A program made the position numbers and the translations under genes. 64,000 nt of DNA from Elusimicrobiota bacterium (GTDB taxonomy: Bacteria > Elusimicrobiota > Elusimicrobia > UBA1565 > UBA9628), in assembly GCA_016182905.1 (NCBI GenBank), contig JACPFR010000010.1:124001-188000 (forward strand), in the 5' to 3' direction. The notes under the pieces were generated by a model, which saw nothing but the letters and a program-made list of their open reading frames with translations, did not search any database and was not told the DNA's origin. Of this stretch, positions 49,913-59,067 are shown in pieces (the stretch's first letter is position 1; the number at the start of each line of letters is the position of its first letter).

Positions 49913-52030
49913 CTGAATCAGACACGCGTCGTCCTCCCCCTTCTTGCGCTCCTTCTCGCCTGGGGCGTCTGGAAGGCTCCCGCCTGGGTCCTTCCCGGAA
50001 CCGAGGCCCACGGCGCGTCTCTGCCGTACGCCGAGTGCGGGGAAGTCCTGATCCACGGCGCCAATCCGGGCTTCTCGCTCTATCCTTCCTTCCACCAGCC
50101 GTTGGCGAGCATGCTCGCCGTGCGGATCTTCAGCCATACCCCTCCCGGGCGCCGGCCTTGGCGCCAGGCGGCGGTTCTGGCCGGACTGCTGACCGTCGCC
50201 GCCGTCTGCATCCTGTCGGGCGCGCCGTTCGCCGCCGTTCCGGCGGTATTCATCCTGCTGGCTTGGCCGGACCTTTGGCCTCGCCATCAGCCCTACGTGC
50301 AGTTCTTCTACACGCTCTTCGTTCTCCAGGCGGCGGCGGCCTTGGTCTGGCGCGCCGCGTCGCCGACCCCGGCCCGCACCGCGGTGCTCGCCGCCGCGGT
50401 GGGCGTGAGCCTGCTCTACCGCTCGCCGCTGCTGCTTCTGCCGCCGCTGCTGGCCGGCCTCGAATGGGCGGGCCGCCGGGAGCGCGGGCGGGACTGGGCC
50501 GTCAACGCCCTGATCCTCCTGACGGTCCCTTATCTGCCTTTGCTGCCGTGGGCGGCGATGAACTGGATCGTCCACCATCAGATCTCCTTTTTCGAGCGGG
50601 GAGAATCGCTTCCGAACATCGTCAGCGCCGCGGGCGGCTTCGTGCATTATTCCGAGGCGTTTTGGCGCGCGCAGGTGCGGGCCGAGCCCGGGCTGCAGAA
50701 CCAATACCTTCCGCGATTCTTGACCTGGGCTTTCACCGAGATCGCACGCCACCCGCTGCGCTACGCGGCGGGCTTCGCGGGGCGCTTCGCCTACGCGATC
50801 AGTCTCCAGCCGTGGCTCTTCGCCTTCGGCGCCGCCGGCGCCTGGGCGTGCCGCCGGAATCCGTCGGCGCGGGCCTTGGCGCTCCTCTGCGCGTATTACG
50901 TGCTGATCCATTCCTCCATCGCCGTGCTCCCGGACTACATGGTGCCGCTTTGGCCCTTGCTGGCCGCGCTCGGGGCTATGCTCGCCGTCCCCTTTCTCCC
51001 TAAGGCGGCCGAGGCGTCCGGCCTCGCGGCGGGCGCGCGGGCTTGGCTGCTGCTCCTTCTCGCCTGCGCCTGCCTGGCCGGAGCCGAAGCCGACGTCCGG
51101 GCGCTGCGCTACGCGAAGCTCTTTCAGGCGCGCCCGCCCGAATCCGACCAGGCGCTGGCCGAGGCCCTGGAACGCGCGCCCCGTGACGGCTGGCTCCACT
51201 ATCGCCGGGGCTGGCGGCGCTTGAAAGCGGGGGACCGCGCCGGAGCCGTCGCGGACCTGAGCCTGGCCGCCGAGCTCCGCCCCGACAACCCTCTCTGGGG
51301 GCTCCATCGCGACTGGGCGAGGCTGTTGGCGGGCGACCCCGAGCCCCTGCTCGCCTGGAACCGCCCGCTGTCGCCGCTCACCGCGCAGACGCACAAGACC
51401 GACCCCGACCTGATGCGGGCCTATGTCTTCGGCCGGGACGGCCGGACGCGCGAGGCGAGGGAACGGCTGCTGGCGGCGTACGCGATCATTCACGCGGGCC
51501 GGGCGCCGGAGGAATCCCCGCACAGCCTGGAGATCCTCTGGGACCACGCGCGGGAGCTCTTCGGCCATCTGCCGCCGAAGGATTGGATCGCGGTGTGGCG
51601 GGAGCTTTACCTCCTTTTCGACGACGAGCCTTCGAGGAAAGTCGCGCGGCGTCATGATCCGATGCGGGACGCCGTCGTCTCCCTTCAAGCCGCGGGAGCG
51701 CACCGCGAAGCCTTGGCTCTGCTCCGCGAGCTTCTTCGCGTCCGCCCGGACTCCGCGACCCTCTGGACGGACAAGGCCGTCAGCGAGGCCGCCGGCGGCA
51801 GATGGGAGGCTTCGGCCTCCGACCTGCGAAAGGCGCTTGCGGCGGACCCGGCTTTCCTTCCGGCCTCGTTCTCTCTCGGCGCCGTTTACATCCGGATGGG
51901 GCGGTCCGAGGAGGCGTTGAAGGTCTATGACCGGGCGCTCACGCTGGGAAGCGCCGCCTCCGATCCTCACTGGGTGCTGCTTCGTTCGACTCGCGACGAG
52001 ACGACGCGGCTACTTCGCTCCGGAAAATAA
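49913..52030 (+). CDS. GT-C-like polytopic membrane protein with C-terminal TPR (paralog of 33135-34937)
   Basis: About 705 residues. The frame is open from 49904 and homology to the 33 kb paralog extends upstream of any ATG: AECGEVLIHGANPGFSLYP corresponds to YEQAGEVVLHRVAARADIA. The only start before the first helix is CTG 49913, preceded by GGAAACGAG. A 15-codon frame starting ATG 49872 ends at 49916, so a one-base frameshift is possible. Helices include YRSPLLLLPPLLAGLEW and LPLLPWAAMNW. The C-terminal 300 residues are TPR-like. The 3' end overlaps the convergent TPR gene by 21 bases. Confidence 0.6.
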   Translation: MNQTRVVLPLLALLLAWGVWKAPAWVLPGTEAHGASLPYAECGEVLIHGANPGFSLYPSFHQPLASMLAVRIFSHTPPGRRPWRQAAVLAGLLTVAAVCILSGAPFAAVPAVFILLAWPDLWPRHQPYVQFFYTLFVLQAAAALVWRAASPTPARTAVLAAAVGVSLLYRSPLLLLPPLLAGLEWAGRRERGRDWAVNALILLTVPYLPLLPWAAMNWIVHHQISFFERGESLPNIVSAAGGFVHYSEAFWRAQVRAEPGLQNQYLPRFLTWAFTEIARHPLRYAAGFAGRFAYAISLQPWLFAFGAAGAWACRRNPSARALALLCAYYVLIHSSIAVLPDYMVPLWPLLAALGAMLAVPFLPKAAEASGLAAGARAWLLLLLACACLAGAEADVRALRYAKLFQARPPESDQALAEALERAPRDGWLHYRRGWRRLKAGDRAGAVADLSLAAELRPDNPLWGLHRDWARLLAGDPEPLLAWNRPLSPLTAQTHKTDPDLMRAYVFGRDGRTREARERLLAAYAIIHAGRAPEESPHSLEILWDHARELFGHLPPKDWIAVWRELYLLFDDEPSRKVARRHDPMRDAVVSLQAAGAHREALALLRELLRVRPDSATLWTDKAVSEAAGGRWEASASDLRKALAADPAFLPASFSLGAVYIRMGRSEEALKVYDRALTLGSAASDPHWVLLRSTRDETTRLLRSGK

Positions 52031-55000
52031 CGCGGGCGCGAGGGCCTGGGCGCGCGAATAAAGGGCGGCGGCCTCTTCCGCCTTCCCGATCCTTTCGAGG
52101 CAGACCGCCTGCCCGATGAGGCTCCAGACGTTGTTCGGCTCGACGGCGGCGGCGGAGGCGAAGGCCTTCAGGGCCTCGGCCGCCTTCCCCTCGTTGAGAA
52201 GGGCCTGTCCGGCCCAGACCCAGGCCTGGGCGTAGCGCGCATAGAGCTTCAGCGCCCGCTTCAGCTCCGCGAGGCCGGCCGCCGCGTCGCCCTGCGCGAT
52301 CAGCAGCTCGCCGTGCCAGGCGACGATCCAGAAGCAGTCCGGGGCGAGCCGGACCGCATGATCGAGGGCGGCTCGCGCTTGCTCCGCGCGGCCCGCGGCG
52401 CGGTGCACGCCGCCGCGCCACGCGTGCACCCACGCGAGCTTCTCGTCGCGGAGCACGAGCGGGCCCTGCGCGCCCAGGAAATCGTAGTCGCAGGAGCAGC
52501 GCGGATCGAGGCGCATCGCCTCGAGCAGGTCGGCGAGGCCCTTCTCCTTCTCGCCGAGCTCCATCCGGATCTGACCGCGCAGGGCCAGGAACCAGGCGTT
52601 CGTCGGCTGCAGCGAGACGGCGACGAGGACGTCCGCGAGGCTTTCCTCGAGCCGTCCGGCCTTGCGCAGGATCTCGGCGCGCCAGCCGCGGGCGTAGGCT
52701 TCGGTGCCGCCTTTCTCCGCCTCGCGCGTGTCGGCGAGCGCGCCCTCGAGATCGCCCTTCTGGCGCCGCGCCTTCGCGCGCACGATGCGCGCCCACGGCC
52801 AGGACGGGTCGCGGTCGACGGCCTTCGTCGCGCTGGCGATCGCCTCGTCGTAGCGCCCGAGGCTGCGCTGGCACTCGCTTTTCTGGACCCAGGCGGAGGC
52901 CGACTTCGGGTCGAGCTCGATCGCGGCCTCCGCGTCCTCGAGTCCTCCCTCGAAGTCCCACAGGTGGCGCTTGAACTCGACGCGGCCCGATAGGGCGTCG
53001 GCCGAGCCCGGCTGCAGCTTCACGATCGCGCTCTGGTCGGCGAGGGCGAGGTCGTAGCGGCCCATGCAGCGGTAGGCCTCGGCGCGCAGGCCGTACAGCT
53101 CGGCGTCCTCGCGTTTGGCGAGCAGTCCGGCATAGAGACCGGCGGCCTCCTCGTGGCGGCCTTCTTTTTGAAGCGCCCGGGCCTTCGCGACGAGAGCGTC
53201 GTCGTCGTCGTCGTCGGCGTCGGCGGCGGCGGGCGCGGGCTTGCGCAGGATCGCCTTGATCTCCTTGAGCTCGGCGGGGGAGAGGAGCCCGGGGTTCCCG
53301 GCGGCCAAGGCGAGGTCGGCGCGGCCTTCGCAGGCGCGGCCGTTCGCGAGATACAGCTTGCCGCGGTAGTACAGCGCGAGGCCGTTGCCGGGCTGGAGCG
53401 CCAGCGCCTGGTCCAGGTCGGACATCGCGCCTTCGCGGTCGCCGCGGCGCAGGCGCGCGGCCCCTCGCCACAGGAAGGCGTCGGCGAACTTCACGTGGAC
53501 CTCGATGGCCTTCGACAAGGACGCCTCGGCCGCGGCGTCGCGGCCGAGGCGGTACTCGGCCTCGCCCTTCCAGCTCAGGATCCAGGCGGAGTTGGTCTCG
53601 AGCTCGAGCGCGCGCTCGAGATCGGCGATCGCGGCGGGCAAGGCGCCCTGCAGCATGCGCGCGCGGCCGCGCCAGGCGTAGGCGAACGCCGACTCCGGGT
53701 CGCGCGCGATGGCCGCGTCGAAGTCGGCGAAGGCGGCCTTCCATTCGCCGAGCTCGCCGCGCGTGCGTCCGCGCAGGATCAGGGCCTCGGGCGGACAAGG
53801 CTTCAGCGCGAGCGCGCGGGTCAGGTCCTTCTCGGCGCGGGCGAAGTCGCGCAGGCGCATCATGAGGTCGCCGCGCCACAGGTGCGCCAGCGCGTTGGCG
53901 GGCGCTCTCTCGATCTCGGCGTCGAGCTCCTTGAGGCCGCGGGCGAAGCTCTTCGGCTCGGCCTCCCAGAGGTACTTCGGGTTCAGCGCGCTCGCGCGCT
54001 GGATGTCCTCGAGGGCCTCGGCGGTGCGGCCGAGCGCGCGGTAGGCGTGCATGCGCTCGAACAGGCACAGGTCGATCGTGTGCGGCTTGAGCGCGATGGC
54101 GATGTCGAGGTCCGCGACGGCGTCCTTGGGCTTGCCCAGCAGGCGGCGGGCGCTGCCGCGCCACGCGTAGGCCAGCTCGTAGCCGGGGGACAGGCGCACG
54201 GCCAGGTCGAGCGCCTTGGCGGCGCCCGCGGCGTCGCCGGTGCGGCGCAGGAACTCCCCGTGCCAGGCGCGGATCCAGCCGGTCTTGGGCTCGAGGGCGA
54301 CGGCCTTCTTCAGCGACTCGGCGGCCGAGCGGAAATCGCCCAAGGTGATCTGGCAGCGCGACAGGTAGGCCCACACGAAGCCGCGCCCGGGCTCGAGCTC
54401 GGCGGCGCGGCGCAGGTCCTCGAGCGCGCCGAGGTTCTCGCCGATCTCGGGTCCGCGGCGCACGTCGGCGCGGAAGACGTAGGCCCAGAAGTCGTCCGGG
54501 TTCTCGTCGATGTGGCGCGTCGCGGCGTCCAGGCTCTGGCGCGAGTCGGTCTTGAGGGCGTGCAGGCCCAGCATCACGAAGAGCAGGCCGCAGTTCTCGT
54601 CGAGACGCATCGCCTCCATGCAGTCGGCGAGGCAGCCCTTCCGGTCGCCTTCTTCGAACCGGCAGACGCCGCGCAGACGCCAGCCCCACTCCAGCTCCGG
54701 GTCGAGGCGCAGGGCCGCGCCGAGCGGCGCGAGCGCGTCTTTTCGGCGCTTGAGCTTGTAGAGGATCAGCCCTTGGACGGCGAGCGGCAGGGCCTCGCGC
54801 GGAAGCCGCTTCGCGGCGGCCTCGGCGTCGTCCAGCGCGGCCTCGAAGGCGCCCTTCGTCATCCTGGCCAAGGACAGCCACAGCCGCCACCAGCCGCTGC
54901 CCGGCTCGAGCTCGACGGCCCGCTCGATGTCCGCGGCGGACTTGTCTCCCGCCGCGGCCTTCAGCTCCCAGCGCCAGGCGTGGGCGGCGGCGAGGGACGG

Positions 55001-55243
55001 GTCGGCCTCGAGCGCCGCGTCGAGGTCGGCCGCGGCGCGCTCCGCCTCTCCGAGGACGCGCAGCAGACGGCCGCGCTCGGCGAGCTTGCGGGGGGAGGGC
55101 ATCGCGGGGAAACGGCGCAGCGCCGCGCGGTAATCCTTCCCATGGATGATGCCGTGGCGGCCGGGAAGATGCGCGGTGGAACGGCCGAGGAAGAAGTGAC
55201 GGCCGAGGGTTTCCGCGAGGGTGTCGGGAGGGAAGGTCTTCAT
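52010..55243 (-). CDS. Giant TPR protein (1077 residues)
   Basis: About 27 TPR-like hairpins in two blocks, residues 50-670 and 690-1070, joined by an acidic linker DADDDDDDA encoded by six GTC triplets on the plus strand (53198-53215), a likely slippage site. Repeats follow the pattern WAYAWRGRARMLQGALPAAI with LDP/LEP turns. No signal peptide. ATG 55243 has no clear ribosome binding site. It stands alone on its strand and is divergent from the A24/HExxH operon, so it may be the cytoplasmic partner of those enzymes (inference). Confidence 0.85.
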   Translation of the reverse strand: MKTFPPDTLAETLGRHFFLGRSTAHLPGRHGIIHGKDYRAALRRFPAMPSPRKLAERGRLLRVLGEAERAAADLDAALEADPSLAAAHAWRWELKAAAGDKSAADIERAVELEPGSGWWRLWLSLARMTKGAFEAALDDAEAAAKRLPREALPLAVQGLILYKLKRRKDALAPLGAALRLDPELEWGWRLRGVCRFEEGDRKGCLADCMEAMRLDENCGLLFVMLGLHALKTDSRQSLDAATRHIDENPDDFWAYVFRADVRRGPEIGENLGALEDLRRAAELEPGRGFVWAYLSRCQITLGDFRSAAESLKKAVALEPKTGWIRAWHGEFLRRTGDAAGAAKALDLAVRLSPGYELAYAWRGSARRLLGKPKDAVADLDIAIALKPHTIDLCLFERMHAYRALGRTAEALEDIQRASALNPKYLWEAEPKSFARGLKELDAEIERAPANALAHLWRGDLMMRLRDFARAEKDLTRALALKPCPPEALILRGRTRGELGEWKAAFADFDAAIARDPESAFAYAWRGRARMLQGALPAAIADLERALELETNSAWILSWKGEAEYRLGRDAAAEASLSKAIEVHVKFADAFLWRGAARLRRGDREGAMSDLDQALALQPGNGLALYYRGKLYLANGRACEGRADLALAAGNPGLLSPAELKEIKAILRKPAPAAADADDDDDDALVAKARALQKEGRHEEAAGLYAGLLAKREDAELYGLRAEAYRCMGRYDLALADQSAIVKLQPGSADALSGRVEFKRHLWDFEGGLEDAEAAIELDPKSASAWVQKSECQRSLGRYDEAIASATKAVDRDPSWPWARIVRAKARRQKGDLEGALADTREAEKGGTEAYARGWRAEILRKAGRLEESLADVLVAVSLQPTNAWFLALRGQIRMELGEKEKGLADLLEAMRLDPRCSCDYDFLGAQGPLVLRDEKLAWVHAWRGGVHRAAGRAEQARAALDHAVRLAPDCFWIVAWHGELLIAQGDAAAGLAELKRALKLYARYAQAWVWAGQALLNEGKAAEALKAFASAAAVEPNNVWSLIGQAVCLERIGKAEEAAALYSRAQALAPALFSGAK

Positions 55244-55430
55244 GGTTCGGACGTGTAAAGCTTAGCCGTTTTGCATGTGTTGTTCACGGGGAGCGGGCCC
55301 GCGGGGGCCGTCCTTGACGCCCCTGTCATTTTGACCTACCCTGTCTCAACGGGCCCGCGCGCCCGGTTCCCGAGATGAAAAAAGCTAACATCCCTCCGCC
55401 CGAAGGAGACCGAAACGAGGTGGGAAGGTA
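55244..55430. promoter_or_regulatory. Divergent intergenic region with promoter for the A24/HExxH operon
   Basis: On the plus strand TTGACG (55314-55319), 17 bases, TACCCT (55337-55342). The leader is about 80 bases and includes a GC-rich stretch and GAGGTGGGAAGG before ATG 55431. A GGGCCCGCGGGGGCC inverted repeat lies at about 55296-55310. No clear minus-strand promoter for the TPR gene was found. Confidence 0.45.
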
Positions 55431-57059
55431 ATGGAAGGAGCCGGCGTCCTGATCCGCGTCATCCAGCTGTACGCCTGGGCCGTGTTCCTGTCCTCCTGGG
55501 GGCAGATGGGGTGGGTCGACTGGAAGGAGCAGAAGATCCGCAACCAGTACATCATGTTCTGGCTCAAGCTGATCCTGATCGGCTACGCCCTGATCCTGGG
55601 GCAGTCCTTGCTCGGCGCGTTCGGCTTCATCAATGTCTTCATCCTGCGCGACTACTACCTGGCCCTCGCCGGCCACGCGGGGTTCTCGGCGGCCGCGGCG
55701 TACCTGCTGTGGCGCCTGCGCATCTGGCCCGCCGGCGACGTGAAGCTCTTCGTGCTCCTCGCGCTGTGCTACCCGCTGATGCGCATCCCCGGGTCGTTCC
55801 GCTCGGGCCTGCTCTTCCTCGAGGTCCTGATCAACGTCTTCGTGCCCGCGGCCGCGTTCCTGTTCCTGACCGCCTGCGAATACCTGTGGCGCACGCGCTT
55901 CGCCCACTACAAGAGCCACGTGACGGGGTTGATCCGCGCCTACTACAAGGACTTCCGCTTCCCCGAGTTCGACTTCTCGCGCTTGCGCTTCAAGTCGTTC
56001 GGCGCGGGTCTGCTCCCGGCGGAGGCCTTCACTCTCGCCAACGCCCGGGCCGCGGCCGCCGTCGTGCACGGCAAGGCGTGCTGGCTGCGCGACCAGGTCA
56101 AGGTCGAGGTCGGCGGCTGGCTGACGGCCTACCGCGAGAAGCCGCTGCGGTTCGTCCTCGACGCGCTATCCTGGCTGTCGATGATGGCGGTGATGTCGAT
56201 GATCTCCTACTACCTCAACGACGTGATCACCTCCAACGTGCTCAAGACCTTGGTCTGCTTCGCCTTGATGTTCACCTGGAGCCGCATCTGCCAGTGGGTC
56301 GGCACGGGCTGGGCGCTGGGCACCGTGCTCGGCGTCTGCGCCGTGGTCCTGTGGCGGCACCCGAACCTGAACCTCCCGGCCCTGGCGGTGATCTTCGGGC
56401 ACCTCACCGTCTTCAGCCTGTGCATCCTCCTCGGCGTCCAGCTGGCGTTCAAGATCATCGCCGGGAAGACCGGCTACGTGTTCCTTCCCTTCCTGATGAT
56501 GCTGCCGGGGCTGATCCCGTGGCGCCTGCTGTTCTCGACGCTTTGGTCGTGGATCGCCGGCGCCTGGCATCGGCTGGCGTCCCTCGGCCGCGGGCTGTCC
56601 GTGCCGGCCGCGCCCGCCCTGCCGGCGCTCCCCGCGGCGGCCTTTCCGAGCCTCGGCGGCCTCGAGGCGCCGGCGTGGGCCGCGGCGATGGACCTGTCCG
56701 TGCTCTCGATCTGGGCGGTGATGGGATTGTTCTTCGGCCTGGCGCTCGTCTTCGTGAAGATCTGGGACGCCGAGTCCTACAAGAGCGTGCCCATCGCGCA
56801 CATCGACCGGTTCATGACGCTCGGCCCCTCGCTCGTCGAGCGCATCGAGGCCGACGAGGACTTCCGCGACGAGCACTTCTCGACCTTCTACGCCGACGGC
56901 CTGACGGGAGAGCAGGCGGAGGCCCTGCGCGAGTGGTGCGGGGCCGAGGGCATCGAGACCGTGCCGCTCGCCCCGACCATCTCCTTCGCGAACTGGATCT
57001 TTCTGGGCTATTTCCTGACCCGTCTGCTCGAGGGCCACGTGCTGAGGTTCCTCTATTGA
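55431..57059 (+). CDS. Polytopic membrane protein with A24 prepilin-peptidase-like N-terminal domain
   Basis: 542 residues. The first 150 match A24 (TadV/CpaA-type) prepilin peptidases: WVDWKEQKIRNQYI holds the first catalytic Asp (Asp30) and WPAGDVKLFVLLAL the G-D-V-K motif with the second (Asp103). An extra half follows with about six more hydrophobic helices (residues 240-440) and a C-terminal soluble stretch ending in two helices. Canonical CpaA is about 160 residues, so this is a long fusion. No pilin-like gene is in the window. The next gene is an alpha-KG-HExxH homolog overlapping at TTGA, so the peptidase may process a peptide modified by that enzyme. Confidence 0.7.
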   Translation: MEGAGVLIRVIQLYAWAVFLSSWGQMGWVDWKEQKIRNQYIMFWLKLILIGYALILGQSLLGAFGFINVFILRDYYLALAGHAGFSAAAAYLLWRLRIWPAGDVKLFVLLALCYPLMRIPGSFRSGLLFLEVLINVFVPAAAFLFLTACEYLWRTRFAHYKSHVTGLIRAYYKDFRFPEFDFSRLRFKSFGAGLLPAEAFTLANARAAAAVVHGKACWLRDQVKVEVGGWLTAYREKPLRFVLDALSWLSMMAVMSMISYYLNDVITSNVLKTLVCFALMFTWSRICQWVGTGWALGTVLGVCAVVLWRHPNLNLPALAVIFGHLTVFSLCILLGVQLAFKIIAGKTGYVFLPFLMMLPGLIPWRLLFSTLWSWIAGAWHRLASLGRGLSVPAAPALPALPAAAFPSLGGLEAPAWAAAMDLSVLSIWAVMGLFFGLALVFVKIWDAESYKSVPIAHIDRFMTLGPSLVERIEADEDFRDEHFSTFYADGLTGEQAEALREWCGAEGIETVPLAPTISFANWIFLGYFLTRLLEGHVLRFLY

Positions 57060-58387
57060 ACACCCTTTACGAGAATCGCTGGATCTTCGGCGGAGGCCTC
57101 AGCCCGGAGTGGGCCTGGGTGGTCAAGCGCCGGCGCGAGCTGGCGCTCGCGGACCTCGCGCGCATCGAGACGCATTACCTGAAGCACGCGCCCGCCGCGG
57201 TCAAGAAGCGGCGCTACGCCGCGGGCCTGCGCTACTTCCTGCGGACGAAGTCCCCCGAGCGCGACCGCCTGGCCGTGCACCCCTGCTTCGACTACTGGCT
57301 CGACCTGCACTCCCGCCACTTCGGCGCGCCCGTCCAGGAGAGCGACTGGCACCTCCAGTTCGGGCTGTTCCAGAGCTTCCCGGCGGCGCTGGCGCTGTCG
57401 CGCGGCGACCGCCTGGCGCTCGACGCCACGGCCGATCCCGACGGGCGCTTCTTCCTGTACGGCACGCCGAAGTTCCTGCAGGCCGCGCCCACGGCTCCGC
57501 TGACGCTGAAGACGGCGGGGGGCAGGCTCTCGTCCGGAGCCAGGCCCGCCCGCCTCGAGTCCCTCGTCGAGGCCGTTCCCGGGATCGTGGCCGACGACCG
57601 CGGCTGGCTGATGGTGCACGGCGTCACCATGCACGGGCTCGTGTCTTTGGACGACAAGGAGCGCGCGCGCTTCGCCGCGGTCCTTGGGGAGGCGTTCTGC
57701 GACCTCTCCGGGCGCGACCACGGCCTGTACTCCGAGATGCGCGACCTGCTCTTCTCCCTCGTCCCGCTGAAGAACCCCGTCGAGCACGGCAGCGTCAGCT
57801 CCTCCTACGTCAACCTCCGCGGCCTGATCGCGCTGTCCCACTCCGAGGACCGCATCCTTCAGGCTGAGACCCTCATCCACGAATTCTGCCACCAGAAGAT
57901 GAACCAGCTCCTCGTCGTCGACGCGATCCTGCTGCCGGGGCAGGGCGGGCAGGTGTTCTACTCGCCGTGGCGCCCGGACGCGCGGCGCCTGCGCGGCCTG
58001 CTCCTCGGCGCGCACGCGTTCCTCAACGTCGCGCGCTACGTCGCCACCTCGTTGGCGCGCGAGGAGTTCCCCGTCGAGCAGCGCATCGAGCTGATGGTCA
58101 ACGTCGCCCTGCGCCTCAATCAAGTCGAGGCCGCGCTCAAGGGCCTGACCGGCTACGGCTCCTTCACCGAGTTCGGGCGCCGCTTCGTGATGGGCATGTG
58201 GACCGAGCTCGAGGTCCTGCGCCACTCGGTGCTGTGGTTCCCCGCGGCCCTGCTCAAGGAGCAGGCCGCCGCCGCGGCCGCGCACCGCAAGAAGTACGCG
58301 CTCGGCGACACCGGGTTCTACAAGGACGCCGCGCTCGTCGACAAGGTGAAGCGCGCGGCCTTCCTGACCCCCGAGGAAGATTCATGA
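57056..58387 (+). CDS. HEXXH-motif putative peptide-modification protein (alpha-KG-HExxH hydroxylase-like)
   Basis: 443 residues from TTG 57056, overlapping the previous stop. The core is AETLIHEFCHQKMNQLL with His275-Glu276-His279, followed by YSPWRPDARRLRGLLLGAHAF, the block typical of the mod_HExxH family (TIGR04267). Members of that family are 2-oxoglutarate-dependent peptide beta-hydroxylases encoded in RiPP clusters, usually beside radical SAM/SPASM enzymes. Here the neighbours are an A24-like peptidase and a QueC homolog. No short precursor peptide is recognisable nearby. Family assignment is by eye but the two blocks are distinctive. Confidence 0.75.
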   Translation: MNTLYENRWIFGGGLSPEWAWVVKRRRELALADLARIETHYLKHAPAAVKKRRYAAGLRYFLRTKSPERDRLAVHPCFDYWLDLHSRHFGAPVQESDWHLQFGLFQSFPAALALSRGDRLALDATADPDGRFFLYGTPKFLQAAPTAPLTLKTAGGRLSSGARPARLESLVEAVPGIVADDRGWLMVHGVTMHGLVSLDDKERARFAAVLGEAFCDLSGRDHGLYSEMRDLLFSLVPLKNPVEHGSVSSSYVNLRGLIALSHSEDRILQAETLIHEFCHQKMNQLLVVDAILLPGQGGQVFYSPWRPDARRLRGLLLGAHAFLNVARYVATSLAREEFPVEQRIELMVNVALRLNQVEAALKGLTGYGSFTEFGRRFVMGMWTELEVLRHSVLWFPAALLKEQAAAAAAHRKKYALGDTGFYKDAALVDKVKRAAFLTPEEDS

Positions 58388-59067
58388 ACGCCAAAGAACG
58401 GATCGAATGGACGAAGGCCGTGGGCGCCTGCGTGCCCGGCGCCGACGTCAAGGCGATGCTCGCCGCCGCCGGGGCCCTCGACGGCCCCGGCCGCTGGGAG
58501 GTCTCCGTGAGCGGCGCCGGCCTTCACCGCGTCGGGCTGCGCTTCTTCGGGGCCGGAGATCACGCCGCCTGGATCAAGACGGCGCTCGCGCCGTTCGGGC
58601 TCGAGGGCCCCGCCCCCGACGCCCCCGTCGAGGGCCGCCCTTGGCTCGCCGCGTCCTGGGACCTGAAGACCGGACGCTGGACCTCGGTCCGCCTGTGCGG
58701 CGCGGCGCGCGGCGCCAAGCTCAAGACCGGCCAGGCCCTGGCCTGGGACTACGCCGCCGGCGCGGAGGCCCCGACGCGCCGCGTCCTGAGCCCCGTCCCG
58801 TTCAAGGCGGGGATATTCAAGGAGCCGGTCCTCGACCGCGCGCTGGAGGATTTCTCGCGGCTCTCGCCGCTGGCGACGCTGTCTCTCGAATCGCCGGGTT
58901 GGACCTTGCGTCTCGCGCGGCCCCTGCGCTGGCCGATGTTCGCGCGCTGCGACCTGTCGGCCGCCTTCACGCCGGCGGGCTCGCAGCTCGCGCTGTTCCT
59001 GCTCGACCGCAGCGTGACCGAGCTCGCTTTCGACGGGGAGGCCCTATGGGCGCACTGCGCGGGATGA
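58384..59067 (+). CDS. Protein of unknown function
   Basis: 227 residues, soluble, without signal peptide or recognisable motif. The N-terminal part (KERIEWTKAVGACVPGADVK) is helical. The middle alternates beta-type strands (GRWEVSVSGAGLHRVGLRFF; GRWTSVRLCGAARGAKL), like an atypical prenyltransferase or a small beta-barrel, but I cannot assign it. ATG 58384 overlaps the HExxH gene stop and its own stop overlaps the QueC-like gene, so it is an integral part of the operon. Confidence 0.6.
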   Translation: MNAKERIEWTKAVGACVPGADVKAMLAAAGALDGPGRWEVSVSGAGLHRVGLRFFGAGDHAAWIKTALAPFGLEGPAPDAPVEGRPWLAASWDLKTGRWTSVRLCGAARGAKLKTGQALAWDYAAGAEAPTRRVLSPVPFKAGIFKEPVLDRALEDFSRLSPLATLSLESPGWTLRLARPLRWPMFARCDLSAAFTPAGSQLALFLLDRSVTELAFDGEALWAHCAG

